Below are positions 1 through 8,821 of a stretch of 64,000 bases of DNA, in pieces. This DNA is from Bacteroidales bacterium M2 (GTDB lineage Bacteria; Bacteroidota; Bacteroidia; Bacteroidales; Muribaculaceae). Location of the stretch: positions 1,704 to 65,703 of the forward strand of contig LUJM01000034.1 of the NCBI GenBank assembly GCA_001689415.1, written 5' to 3'. The translations under genes and the position numbers were made by a program. The notes beneath the pieces were generated by a model. That model searched no databases, had not been told where the DNA came from, and worked only from the letters and a program-made list of their open reading frames with translations. Each line of letters begins with the position of its first letter. Positions within the stretch are counted from its first letter, which is position 1.

Positions 1-1019
1 CTCCGATTGTAGTAACCGAATTGGGGATGGTGACCGAAGTCAGGCTGATGCAGTTGTAGAAAGCCTCTTTTCCGATTTCATTCACTGAAGTGGGAATCGA
101 GTATTCTCCTTCTTTACCAACCAGGCATGTTATAAGCTCTGTTTTGTCGATATTAAACAATACCCCGTCTTCTGAACAGTAATTCGGGTTGCCATCTTCG
201 ACTACAATCTCTGACAGGCTGCTGCAATTCGAGAAAGCGCCCTCTCCGATTGTAGTAACCGAGTTGGGGATGGTGACAGAAGTCAGGCTGCTACATGTAA
301 AGAAAGCTCGATTTCCAATTTCATTAACCGAATTGGGGATGGTGACCGAAGTCAGGCTGATGCACCCATAGAAAGCGATACTTCCGATTGTAGTAACCGA
401 ATTGGGGAGAGTGACCGAAGTCAGACTGCGGCATTCACGGAAAGTGCCCTCTCCGATTGTAGTAACCGAATTGGGGATATCGACCGAAGTCAGGCTGTTG
501 CAGTTGGCGAAAGCGTTATTTCCGATTGTAGTAACCGAGTTGGGGATATCGACCGAAGTCAGGCTGCGGCAGTAGGAGATTATTTCCGATTGTAGTAACC
601 GAATTGGGGATATCGATCGAAGTCAGGCTGCTGCTAGAGAAAGCGTAATTTCCGATTGTAGTAACCGAATTGGGGATTGTGACCGAAGTCAGGCTGCTGC
701 ACCCAGAGAAAGCGCTACTTCCGATTTCGGTAACTGAGTTGGGGATATCGACCGAAGTCAGGCTGCTGCAATTATAGAAAGCGAGTCCTCTGATTTCGGT
801 TACAGAGTAGCGTAACGAGCCTTTGAAGGCAAAGGGTGGAATGGAAATGTCACCGTAAACGTAAACACGGTCGTTTTTACCGACGGCTACGGTGCGGTCA
901 TCTTCAGATGTTACTTCAAACTTGAGTCCATGATAGGTGAAGGCGTCGCCGACGGCTGCTCGGGCTACTGTTGCGAGCATGGCCGCCACAAGGAAAAGTA
1001 AATACTTTTTTATTTGCAT
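1..1019 (-). pseudogene. BspA-like leucine-rich-repeat surface protein, frameshifted and truncated by the window edge
   Basis: The gene begins at 1019 with a signal peptide (MQIKKYLLFLVAAMLATVARA). A short lead-in follows, then tandem LRR_5 repeats of about 23 residues (SLTSVxIPNSVTTIGxxAF), encoded by near-identical 66-69 bp units; about ten are visible. The frame breaks between 579 and 580, where the unit lacks 5 bases (aagcg) that every sibling unit has, so the first frame stops near 516. A second frame continues the same repeats without a stop to base 1, including one non-canonical unit around 110-210. The family is secreted or surface exposed and often acts in adhesion or in host and microbe binding. 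Either the gene is inactivated or phase-variable through repeat recombination, or the consensus here is an assembly error. The family call is strong; its status is uncertain. Confidence 0.85.
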
Positions 1020-1029
1020 TGTGATTTGG

Positions 1030-1400
1030 TTAATGATTTGAGTTATTTATTGTTTTGAGTATTTCATTCAAAGATTTATGAGAGGGCAGACTGTTACGCG
1101 CCCCCGAAAGGTACACGAACAGCACGTCGCTGAATCCGGCCTCCTTCAGCCTGAATGTCTCGACCTTGATTTTGCCCTTGCCTGCGGGCATCGTCTTGGA
1201 ATGGCAGAAGCTCGATGCTGAAATTATCCCAATAGTTATAATGTGGCTCAAGTGCCGCGATGTCGGGCATTGTAAAAGAATGTGCCTCGGATTCCACTCG
1301 CCGGCAATATATAATGGTTAGTACGAAAAAAGCGTAGGAATCTGTATCAGTTACCGTCCTACTGGTCGGGGCTTCTCGCATTGCCTAATCGTAGTCGGAC
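1030..1400 (-). pseudogene. decayed coding remnant, possibly FISUMP-like
   Basis: No intact frame is seen. On the minus strand, short protein-like stretches lie in different frames: one contains ILPASGIR followed by GTFFYNA, and another just upstream (near 1400-1430) contains GFCVAVRLRL. These resemble the LPAxGxR and GxSVRLV patches of the Fibrobacter succinogenes major paralogous domain found in many Bacteroidales surface proteins. The order is plausible for a frameshifted C-terminal scrap. This is a weak call; it could equally be chance similarity in non-coding DNA. Confidence 0.25.
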
Positions 1401-1798
1401 GGCAACGCAGAAGCCCACGCTTGTATATGCAATCAATGCGTTCGGCTATATTACTCCTGAAATATTATGCCGAATGCAAGATAATTACATATCCACGGGC
1501 ATCTACCGTTGCTCAATCCTTGACTACGATTTGAAATTTTGCGAGAATTTCGACCAGTCAAGAATCAGCGCGGATAAACGCTTTCTATTATGTCTGCCGA
1601 CCCACTCACATAGCCCTTGACCGGGCCTCTGCGATGTGGTCTGCGAGCGCAAATTTAGTAATATTTTTTGAAATACAGAAGCCAACAACACGAAAAATCT
1701 AATTATTACCTAAACTTCAAACCGAGCATTAAAAAGTCGTCGGAGACGACGCAATCATAGATTTGGTCTAAGTTTTAGATAATAGTTTTTGGCCCCCC
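1401..1798. other. gene-free stretch with imperfect inverted repeats
   Basis: No reading frame here looks like a protein. A small hairpin (gtcgt/acgac, 1736-1750) sits between two arms of an imperfect inverted repeat (about 1699-1717 and 1770-1788), suggesting a structured element adjoining the palindrome cluster to its right. Confidence 0.4.
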
Positions 1799-2256
1799 TA
1801 AGGATGCACGAAACTGACGTGCCGCTTGCCACGCCCATCCCCACCACCCACTCGTAGGGTCGCAGCACAATGCTGTTAACTTAAGGGGTGATTATTCAAA
1901 AGGTCGGCAACGATAGGAGCTTGGCTCTCTGAGACAAGCCACGGTCAGGCGATACTAACTTGCAGATAGTCAACCTTCTATCTAATCATCCTCTCGTAGG
2001 GTCGCGGCATGCCGCGACCGGGTAGAAGTACATTTATTTGATTATCAACCCATTATCAGCCCATGGTAGTCATGGACAACGTCTTATGTTGTGAGCTTTA
2101 CAGTAGATAACACCTTGATTATCAAAAAGAAAAATGCTTTTGATACCCGGTCGCGGCATGCCGCGACCCTACGAGAGTGGGGGATGACTGTGGGAATCAG
2201 CACGTCAGTTTTGTGCATCATATCCTCACGTTAACAGCATTATGCCGCGACCCTCT
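1799..2256. repeat. nested inverted repeats with a 20-bp perfect palindrome core
   Basis: Two copies of the perfect palindrome ggtcgcggcatgccgcgacc lie at 2000-2019 and 2149-2168. Each is embedded in a 34-bp arm (1991-2024 and 2144-2177), and the arms are exact reverse complements. Outside them is a second, imperfect inverted pair. The block near 1804-1822 (atgcacgaaactgacgtgc) matches the complement of 2200-2218, and 1850-1880 (gtcgcagcacaatgctgttaac) matches the complement of about 2226-2255. The whole 450 bp can therefore fold as concentric stems. No coding frame is present. It looks like a cluster of REP-like or MITE-like intergenic elements; mobility is not shown. Confidence 0.8.
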
Positions 2257-2283
2257 TACGCCCACATCCCCCTCTACACAACG

Positions 2284-2312
2284 AACCCTCGCCAAGGGGT
2301 TTGGCGAGGGTT
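2284..2312. other. 12-bp perfect hairpin
   Basis: A perfect stem aaccctcgccaa/ttggcgagggtt encloses a 5-nt loop (ggggt). It has no T-run on either side, so it is not a typical intrinsic terminator. It may belong to the adjacent palindromic repeat cluster, or may end the minus-strand operon that stops at 2406. Confidence 0.5.
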
Positions 2313-2405
2313 GAGGAGAAAGGAGTAATCTATGTCACGGACTTTTTTAATGAAGTCAGCAAAATGCCTTTCTGATTATAACAACGATTGAGGCATGCGA
2401 AAGGT

Positions 2406-3002
2406 TCATTCGTTGAGGCTTACACCGTCAATATCCGACAGTTTTTTCTTGAGCATCTCCGCATCGTCGAGCCGTATAGCCACGGTCATGCGGCAAGTGT
2501 TGTCGAATTGCTGGTCGATAATCCTTATGCCCGGTGTCTTGGTCAGCTTCATCACATCGTTCATGGCAAGGTAGGGGAATACAAACTCTATCTGCGCCAT
2601 AACGTGACGTTCTTCGATTTCGGCTTCTTCAAGGGCCATACGAGCAGCTTCGCGATAGGCCGCTATCAGGCCGCTTGTGCCGAGTTTGATGCCGCCGAAG
2701 TAGCGCACTACCACGATTACCACATCTGTCAGACCGAAGGAATTTATCTGACCCAGAATAGGTTTGCCCGCTGTGCCCGAAGGCTCGCCATTGTCGCTGC
2801 TCAAAAAGTCGGTCCGTGCAGCGCCTACCATATATGCCCAGCATACATGGCGGGCGTCGAAATATTTCTTCTGATATGTTGCCACCACAGCCTTGGCTTC
2901 TGCTCCGGTCGAAACCGGGTGGGCGAAAGCCAAAAATTTGCTCATCTTCTCTTTGAAGATAGCTTCGCTGGGAGTGACTATGGTTTTGAACGTATCAGCC
3001 AT
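2406..3002 (-). CDS. yigZ: YigZ/IMPACT family protein
   Basis: This 198-residue protein of the UPF0029/IMPACT family has the signature NGEPSGTAGKPILGQI and the following VVRYFGGIKLGTSGL segment that define the N-terminal domain. The C-terminal ferredoxin-like domain is also present. Length is typical. E. coli YigZ and eukaryotic IMPACT are linked to translation and amino-acid stress control, but the molecular role in bacteria is unsettled. The start codon shares a base with the cydB stop (TAATG), implying translational coupling as the last gene of the bd-oxidase operon; the functional link is unknown. Confidence 0.9.
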   Translation of the reverse strand: MADTFKTIVTPSEAIFKEKMSKFLAFAHPVSTGAEAKAVVATYQKKYFDARHVCWAYMVGAARTDFLSSDNGEPSGTAGKPILGQINSFGLTDVVIVVVRYFGGIKLGTSGLIAAYREAARMALEEAEIEERHVMAQIEFVFPYLAMNDVMKLTKTPGIRIIDQQFDNTCRMTVAIRLDDAEMLKKKLSDIDGVSLNE

Positions 3003-4141
3003 TAATATACGTGTGAATCGTTGTCAAGTTCATTTTCTGTGAGTGGTGTGGCGTTCATCTTGTACCATGCGTAGGCTATGTAGGCAAGAACGAACGGAAC
3101 AAGTAGCGATACCCAGCTCATCACTGTAAGCGTAAACAGCGACGACGAACTGTTGGCAAGTGTCAGCGACGAGGCTGTGTCGACGGTAGAGGGCAGGTAG
3201 GCTGTGTCGGCATAGCCTGCGATAAGGAACAGCACCACTACCACGGCTGCTACGCCGAATCCGGCAAACCAGATACCGGCACGCCATGTCTTGTCGAAAG
3301 CTGAGCGGAAGATTGCATACAGCACTGCTACTACGCCTACAAGCAGTATTGCGGCCAACCACCACATGCCGAGCAAGTTGTGGAGATAGATATTGGGCTC
3401 GGTGATAAACTGATTGTCGACAAAGCGATAACCGGGCTGCAGAAGCAGTACCACTACGAATGCTACGAACAGTACGGCGAAAATAAGGCCGTTGTAGAGC
3501 GTTTTCTTCCTCATGCGGCTTGTAAATGCCTCGTCACCACCGATATTGTTGATGAAGTACATGCACGCCATGGTGCGGGCGAGGAAAAAGACAGCAAAGC
3601 CGAGAAGCAGGTTCTTCCAGCACGCGATTGCCTCGAGGCCGTGAGTCGGAGCCCACTGCGAGATTACCGGTGCGCCAACGTTGAGGATATTGGTCTTGGT
3701 AACGGTAAACGCTCCGCCAAAGAAAAGCATACCCACTGCTACGCCGAGCAATACACAGCCAAAGAGGCCGTTGAAGAGCAAGAAGCCGTCGTAGACTCGT
3801 GTGCCGTACACGTTGCCTTTTTTGCGGCGGAACTCATAGCTTACCGCCTGCAGCACAAAGCTCACAAGTATAAGCATCCATAGCCAGTAGGCTCCGCCGA
3901 AGCTGGTGCTGTAGAACAAGGGGAATGATGCAAAGAATGCACCGCCGAAGACAACAAGGGTTGTGAACGTAAACTCCCATTTGCGGCCAAGTGAATTGAC
4001 CATGAGGCGGCGCTGTTCGTCGGTGAAGCTGCAAAAAAGCATCGACTGGCCTCCCTGTACGAAAAGCAGGAATACAAGTGCGGCCCCGAGGACTGCGATT
4101 AAGAGCCACCAATAGGCTTGTAACATTGAAAGTGTATCCAT
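3002..4141 (-). CDS. cydB: cytochrome bd ubiquinol oxidase subunit II
   Basis: This 379-residue polytopic membrane protein has about nine hydrophobic segments and the CydB N-terminal pattern MLQAYWWLLIAVLGAALVF. It follows cydA with a one-base gap, so the two are co-translated. CydB pairs with CydA in the inner membrane and stabilises the haem b595/d site that reduces O2 to water using menaquinol. In Bacteroides this enzyme allows nanaerobic O2 use and removal. Length and order match the family. Confidence 0.96.
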   Translation of the reverse strand: MDTLSMLQAYWWLLIAVLGAALVFLLFVQGGQSMLFCSFTDEQRRLMVNSLGRKWEFTFTTLVVFGGAFFASFPLFYSTSFGGAYWLWMLILVSFVLQAVSYEFRRKKGNVYGTRVYDGFLLFNGLFGCVLLGVAVGMLFFGGAFTVTKTNILNVGAPVISQWAPTHGLEAIACWKNLLLGFAVFFLARTMACMYFINNIGGDEAFTSRMRKKTLYNGLIFAVLFVAFVVVLLLQPGYRFVDNQFITEPNIYLHNLLGMWWLAAILLVGVVAVLYAIFRSAFDKTWRAGIWFAGFGVAAVVVVLFLIAGYADTAYLPSTVDTASSLTLANSSSSLFTLTVMSWVSLLVPFVLAYIAYAWYKMNATPLTENELDNDSHVY

Positions 4142-4142
4142 T

Positions 4143-5705
4143 TCAGTCGTGTTTTTCGATGTTGGTTTTTGATGCTGTGTTGATATATCTTAGCATGATG
4201 CTGATTTCTGCTATCAGCAGTGCTGTGAAGATTGCTGCGAATATCCAGAATGTCAGTTGTACCGACGACGACGGTATGCCGCTGATTGCTACGCCGGTAG
4301 GCATAAGGTCTTGTATCACCCAGGGCTGACGGCCTACCTCGGCCAAAACCCAGCCCGACTGGCTGCAGATCCATACTATTGCTACCGACAGCATACCGAG
4401 CCAGTGGAGCCACGGACGCTCGAGCACTCGCATCTTGCGGTAGCATACAAATGCTATAAGCACAAGGAAAGCAAATAGGAATCCGCCGGTGACAACCATA
4501 ATATGGAAAGCGTAGAAGGTCATACCTACAGGCGGCACGGCGTCTTCTACATTCTCGAGGTAGCCGTAGCCGAAGTAGGTAAAGTTCTCTTTTACTTTGG
4601 CGGCGGCTTCTGCCATAGCGGCTTCGTCTCCGGCTTCTTTGGCTGTGGCATATTCGCGAAGGGCTTCCTGTGCGGCAAGGCCTATCGCTTTCTTATCGGC
4701 GTAGCTAAGTCCGTACACTGTATCGCCCTCGGCTGTGATTGTGCGGCCTGTGATAAGGTCGTTGATGCCTGGCACGAAGCAGTCTCCTTTCATATTAATC
4801 ATATACGACAGGCCCTTGGGCAGGTCGATTGAGAACAGCATCGGGTCGTCGGGATGATCCTTGGCATCGGGGCGGAGTATGCCGATTGCTGTCAGGTCCT
4901 GGCCCACATTGCCGTTGTACACACCTTCCATAGCTGCGAGTTTCATGGGCTGCACTCTGGCAACCTCTACTGCCGAGCCGTGGCCGGTCATAAAGGTAAG
5001 GAGTATACCGGCGAGGCCTACCCACGCACCAATTTGCATTGAGCTCTTGGCGGCTGATTCATTGCGCTTGCGCCATAAAAGCCATGAGCTAACGCCGATT
5101 ACGAAGACTCCTGCAAGTGCCCAACCGCTGAATACAGCGTGGAAGAACTTGTTGATTGCCACCGGGTTTAAGGCAACTGCCCAGAAGTCGCTCATCACAT
5201 TGCGCATCTGTGCAGGGTCAAATTCCATGCCTACCGGCGACTGCATCCACGCGTTGGCAATAAGAATCCACAGCGCCGAAAGCGATACGCCAAGCGCTAC
5301 AAGCCATGTCGACAGAAGGTGGAAGCCCTTGCTCACCTTTTTCCAGCCGAAGAACATCACGGCAACAAAAGTTGCCTCCATAAAAAACGCCAAAAGGCCC
5401 TCGATTGCAAGGGGTGCGCCGAAGATATCGCCTACAAACCAGCTGTAGTTCGACCAGTTGGTGCCGAACTCAAACTCGAGGATAAGGCCGGTGGCAACAC
5501 CGCAGGCAAAGTTGATGCCGAATAGTGTCATCCAGAATTTGGTAATACCTTTCCAGCGCTCCTGGCCGGTGCGCACATAGAGGGTCTCCATGATTGCGAC
5601 TATCACCGAAAGGCCTAAGGTGAGAGGCACAAAGAGCCAGTGGTACATGGCTGTGAGTGCGAACTGCGCCCTCGACCAATCTACCACGCTTAATAGTTCA
5701 TTCAT
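4143..5705 (-). CDS. cydA: cytochrome bd ubiquinol oxidase subunit I
   Basis: This 520-residue catalytic subunit carries the haem-ligand contexts: His22 in MYHWLFVPLT (equivalent of E. coli His19), FHAVFSGW (haem b595 region histidine) and the Met in GMTFYAFHIMV (b558 ligand region). The GRQPW motif is near the C-terminus. A long hydrophilic loop of about 120 residues between GHGSAVEVARVQP and the b558 Met corresponds to the quinol-binding Q-loop. It sits between a DUF4492 gene 45 bases upstream and cydB, the standard Bacteroidetes arrangement. It oxidises menaquinol and conserves energy through charge separation. Confidence 0.97.
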   Translation of the reverse strand: MNELLSVVDWSRAQFALTAMYHWLFVPLTLGLSVIVAIMETLYVRTGQERWKGITKFWMTLFGINFACGVATGLILEFEFGTNWSNYSWFVGDIFGAPLAIEGLLAFFMEATFVAVMFFGWKKVSKGFHLLSTWLVALGVSLSALWILIANAWMQSPVGMEFDPAQMRNVMSDFWAVALNPVAINKFFHAVFSGWALAGVFVIGVSSWLLWRKRNESAAKSSMQIGAWVGLAGILLTFMTGHGSAVEVARVQPMKLAAMEGVYNGNVGQDLTAIGILRPDAKDHPDDPMLFSIDLPKGLSYMINMKGDCFVPGINDLITGRTITAEGDTVYGLSYADKKAIGLAAQEALREYATAKEAGDEAAMAEAAAKVKENFTYFGYGYLENVEDAVPPVGMTFYAFHIMVVTGGFLFAFLVLIAFVCYRKMRVLERPWLHWLGMLSVAIVWICSQSGWVLAEVGRQPWVIQDLMPTGVAISGIPSSSVQLTFWIFAAIFTALLIAEISIMLRYINTASKTNIEKHD

Positions 5706-5750
5706 AATATTGTTGTTTATTGATTAGTTATTCGCTCTAAATACCGCCCG

Positions 5751-5963
5751 TCAGGGTTTTGTCAGGGCTTTGCGAACGGCTTCGGCCCTTTCTGTGTCGG
5801 TTGTGTACTGTGTGTGCAGTATGTCCGGAAAGAAAAACACCTTGAGTATGGCAAAGAATATAAATAGCTTGATGATTATCAATAGCCACAGTTTCCGCCC
5901 GACTGTCATCGAGCGGAAGCCGTCGACATACATCGATACTACCTTATTCAGCCACGTCTGCAT
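5751..5963 (-). CDS. DUF4492 small membrane protein (cytochrome bd-associated)
   Basis: This 70-residue protein has one strong membrane segment (KLWLLIIIKLFIFFAILKVFFFP) with a short cytoplasmic N-terminus (WLNKVVSMYVDGFRSMTVG) typical of DUF4492. The family lies directly upstream of cydA in many Bacteroidetes, so a role as a small accessory subunit or assembly factor of bd oxidase, like CydX, is a reasonable inference but unproven. Its start overlaps the end of the upstream yitT gene by 20 bases, indicating one transcript. Confidence 0.9.
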   Translation of the reverse strand: MQTWLNKVVSMYVDGFRSMTVGRKLWLLIIIKLFIFFAILKVFFFPDILHTQYTTDTERAEAVRKALTKP

Positions 5964-6876
5964 CTGCTACTTTTACGCGGCTTTTGTCGCCTTTGTGGGT
6001 TAATGGCATTTTTACCTTCAATTCGTCGAATCCTTTGCCGTACACGCCGTTACAGTTGGCCTGTGTTACGAATGCATCGGGGTCTATCGACTTGATGATG
6101 CGCGATATGGTAACCGATTCTATTTTGCGGCACATAACCAAAAGTACCTTAACTTCCTGTTTCGAATACCAGCCCATACCGCTCAATACCGTGCAGCCGC
6201 GGCGAGCCTCGTTGTTGATAGCTGTCGCTATCTCCTGCCATTTCTTTGAAAAAATGGTAAACTGAACTGCCTGACGGTTGGTATTGATAAGCATGTCGGC
6301 CATATATGAGCATAATATCAGCACCACGAAACCGTACACTACAAGGTCGATGCGGTGCGAGATGAAGTACGACGACGATATTATGATGCAGTCGTTGTAG
6401 AGCATCGTGCGACCTACGGTCACATTGGTGTACTTCGATACCATTGCCGCTACGATATCCGTGCCGCCCGACGAGCCGTTGTGCGTAAAGGCCATGCCTA
6501 CACCGATACCGGCCATGAGACCGCCGAGTACGACGTTCATAAACGGTTCGTTCGTAAGCGGCGCGTCGAACAAGGGCTGGAATATGCCTACGAATACTGA
6601 AATCATCGTAGCACCGTAGATTGTGCCGAGCACGAATTTCTTGCCAACAACCTTGTATGCTATTGCCAAGAGGGCAAGGTTGCAGGCATACTGGGTGATT
6701 GCAACAGGTATGCCGAGGGTTAGGTAAACTATAGTTCCGATACCGGCAAGACCGCCTATCACGACCTTTTCAGGTAGGATAAAAGCACAAAAGCCAAAGG
6801 CATAGATTGCCATGGCTAATGTAATGAAGATATAGTCGCGGGCCGAACGCCACAAGTTTGTATTAATTGCTGTCAT
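5944..6876 (-). CDS. YitT family membrane protein (DUF161 + DUF2179)
   Basis: This 310-residue protein has several N-terminal membrane helices (starting YIFITLAMAIYAFGFCAFILPE) with the family motif TNGSSGGTDIVA-like HNGSSGGTDIVAAMVSKY. A soluble C-terminal DUF2179 domain (VLSGMGWYSKQEVKVLLVMC) follows. The function is not firmly known; transport has been proposed. It is the first gene of the cyd operon here: DUF4492 overlaps its 3' end and a TAACTTTG promoter element lies 22 bases before its start. Confidence 0.9.
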   Translation of the reverse strand: MTAINTNLWRSARDYIFITLAMAIYAFGFCAFILPEKVVIGGLAGIGTIVYLTLGIPVAITQYACNLALLAIAYKVVGKKFVLGTIYGATMISVFVGIFQPLFDAPLTNEPFMNVVLGGLMAGIGVGMAFTHNGSSGGTDIVAAMVSKYTNVTVGRTMLYNDCIIISSSYFISHRIDLVVYGFVVLILCSYMADMLINTNRQAVQFTIFSKKWQEIATAINNEARRGCTVLSGMGWYSKQEVKVLLVMCRKIESVTISRIIKSIDPDAFVTQANCNGVYGKGFDELKVKMPLTHKGDKSRVKVADADVAE

Positions 6877-6897
6877 TAATTTTTTGTCTTAATGAGG

Positions 6898-6905
6898 CAA
6901 AGTTA
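6898..6905 (-). promoter_or_regulatory. Bacteroidetes -7 element for the yitT-cydAB operon
   Basis: The minus strand reads TAACTTTG, matching TAnnTTTG, about 22 bases upstream of the yitT start. No clear TTG lies 19-21 bases further upstream, so the -33 element is weak or absent. Confidence 0.55.
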
Positions 6906-6941
6906 CAAAAAATGTTAATAAACTAAGTCGTTTCGGCGAAA

Positions 6942-7496
6942 TTATTTTTCTTTAGTTGCAAAATATTTCCATAAAGGGGCTGCCATCATGGCTTGCTTGA
7001 TTTCTCCATTTGATAGCAACTCAAACAGCTCATGCCGGCTCACAAGGTGCACGGCAATGTCCTCGGTCTTGTCGAGGTGTTGCTCTTTGTCGAGCTGCTC
7101 AACGCCATGTGCAACAAAGCAATAGCAGCGGTTCGACGAGGTGCTCGAGTTCGGCGAGACGGTGGCGATAAGCTCCCATTCTCCACCGCCGAAGCCTGTT
7201 TCTTCGAGCAATTCGCGCTTGGCTCCGTCTATCGGGGCTTCACCCTCTTCTACGCATCCGGCACAAAGTTCTATCGATACCTCGCCTATGCCATGGCGGT
7301 ATTGTTCTACAAGCACATAGTGGCCGTCGGTAGTTTCGGCGATTACATTTACCCAGTCGGGGTATTCGAGTATATAGTATTCGGGGTGTATGGTTCCGTC
7401 GGGAAGTTCCACCTTGTCGCGACGCGCTGTCAGCCAGGGGCGCTTGATCAGGTATTCCGACTCAAGCAGTTTCCATTTCTGTATCTTGTATTCCAT
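6942..7496 (-). CDS. NUDIX hydrolase (ADP-ribose pyrophosphatase-like)
   Basis: The 184 residues contain a perfect Nudix box, GCVEEGEAPIDGAKRELL followed by EETGF, matching Gx5Ex7REUxEExGU. The upstream LVEQYRHG and the downstream PNSSTSSNRCYCFVA are typical of the ADP-ribose/NDP-sugar pyrophosphatase branch. It probably hydrolyses a nucleoside diphosphate linked to a sugar; the substrate cannot be fixed from sequence. It starts 20 bases after the histidine phosphatase stop and is probably co-transcribed. An ADP-ribosylglycohydrolase lies two genes upstream, so an ADP-ribose link is possible. Confidence 0.9.
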   Translation of the reverse strand: MEYKIQKWKLLESEYLIKRPWLTARRDKVELPDGTIHPEYYILEYPDWVNVIAETTDGHYVLVEQYRHGIGEVSIELCAGCVEEGEAPIDGAKRELLEETGFGGGEWELIATVSPNSSTSSNRCYCFVAHGVEQLDKEQHLDKTEDIAVHLVSRHELFELLSNGEIKQAMMAAPLWKYFATKEK

Positions 7497-7516
7497 AGTC
7501 TGTCTATGAGTGTGAT

Positions 7517-8818
7517 TTATTTCTGTGCGAGTTTGTTACGGTAGTATTCCGCTACCTTGGTATATGGGTAGTAAGGCGCGGTTTTAGTGGCGATAGGCAG
7601 CTTGACCTCGCGCTCGTTGAGCAGTACCTTCACAAGCACATTCTCCGGCTTCACTTTCTTAATATCGGTAGGGCGATAGAAAACTAACTGCAGGTTCGCT
7701 GCCATGGGGAACACCTCGTCGCAATGCCATTGAGTTGCAAGATCGTCGAGACTGTCGATCTGTTTGCCGAAATCGTCGATTTCCATTAGCACCACCAAGG
7801 GCAGCACCACTGATTCGTGGCCGAAGCGCAGGTTGGCGCTAATAGTCGGGGAGGTGAGGGTAGTATCGGCTGAGGCAAGGATATTCTCAAGAAGGTAGCG
7901 CTGCGACAAGGGCACTTTGCCGTTGGTGATCGACGAGTTTCCGCCGTTGATAAACCATTTGGCATTGGTAGTCGCCCATTTATTCACAATGTCTTCTTTC
8001 GAAAAGATATCGGCAAGATTCGACTCGCGCTCGGGGTGGCTGGCCATATTCATAGCCATATCAAACAAGGTGTTGCCAAGCGTAACCACATCGACCTGCG
8101 TGCGGGCATACTCGGGGTCGTTGAAGAGCACGGCAAGAAAATCGCCCGGTCCTTGGTGGCGCTGGTTGAACTCTGCCAACACCGGCTGAGCCTTGGCTAT
8201 TTCGGCTGTCTTTGCCGAGTCGGTGTCGGAATTGTTCATATACAGCATTTCGGCCCATGAGGCATCGGTCGTGATGTCGAGACCGGGTACCATGGGCTTC
8301 ATCTCCTGCAATTCGTTGAGCATCGACAATATACAGCGTATCACCACGGTCGACTTTGCATCAACCTTTGTGCCGTCCTTGAAGATAGTAGGGTAGTTCT
8401 TCACCATTCGCCGGGCAATGCCTTGGTGCTGGCGAGCGCCCAATGGTGTCAGGTCGCCCCAGCGCAGATGTGCCCCTACGGCTATGTCGCAAACCTCATT
8501 GAGTACTTCTTTACCTCGCGGTGTGAGCTTGCCGTCGGCATCGGCCTTGAGGAGGATTTCGCGCGGGGCTATGTAGTCGTTTGGCCCTACGAGCCAGCGG
8601 CTGCCGTGGCGCCCATAGTGTTCAAGGTGGAATGCTTCGTAGCCCTTGGGGGCTTTGGTGAGCTTGGGTAATTTGCTGTCTGGATAAGCCTGAAAGTTGC
8701 AGGCCGTAGAGCTTATATTGTCGATAAAATCCCCGGTCAGTTTGTTGTCTGTTCCAAATGCCAATACGGGGCTCAACGCTCCGAGTGTGGCCATTGCTGC
8801 AATGTGTATTAATTTCAT
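7517..8818 (-). CDS. secreted histidine acid phosphatase (phytase/MINPP-like)
   Basis: The 433 residues begin with a signal peptide (MKLIHIAAMATLGALSPVLA). The catalytic loop is YGRHGSRW (R70 H71 G72 S73 R74), the branch-2 histidine phosphatase signature. A later FGHES supplies the distal His-Glu proton donor, in the place of the HD/HAE motif. Related gut Bacteroides enzymes include inositol-polyphosphate phosphatases; the exact substrate is not readable. It is probably periplasmic or outer-membrane associated. It is transcribed from a promoter lying inside a large inverted repeat immediately upstream. Confidence 0.88.
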   Translation of the reverse strand: MKLIHIAAMATLGALSPVLAFGTDNKLTGDFIDNISSTACNFQAYPDSKLPKLTKAPKGYEAFHLEHYGRHGSRWLVGPNDYIAPREILLKADADGKLTPRGKEVLNEVCDIAVGAHLRWGDLTPLGARQHQGIARRMVKNYPTIFKDGTKVDAKSTVVIRCILSMLNELQEMKPMVPGLDITTDASWAEMLYMNNSDTDSAKTAEIAKAQPVLAEFNQRHQGPGDFLAVLFNDPEYARTQVDVVTLGNTLFDMAMNMASHPERESNLADIFSKEDIVNKWATTNAKWFINGGNSSITNGKVPLSQRYLLENILASADTTLTSPTISANLRFGHESVVLPLVVLMEIDDFGKQIDSLDDLATQWHCDEVFPMAANLQLVFYRPTDIKKVKPENVLVKVLLNEREVKLPIATKTAPYYPYTKVAEYYRNKLAQK

Positions 8819-8821
8819 GAG

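Noticed and set aside
1..790. Regularly spaced repeats that look like a CRISPR array
   Set aside because: The period is 66-69 bp and the repeats translate as in-frame LRR units of 23 residues; the spacers are not unique and no cas genes are present.
1381..1620. 79-codon plus-strand frame
   Set aside because: No family resemblance, no promoter or neighbour support, and it lies in a decayed region.
2284..2312. Intrinsic terminator of the cyd operon
   Set aside because: The stem is perfect but no T-run follows on the minus strand, so it is listed only as a hairpin.
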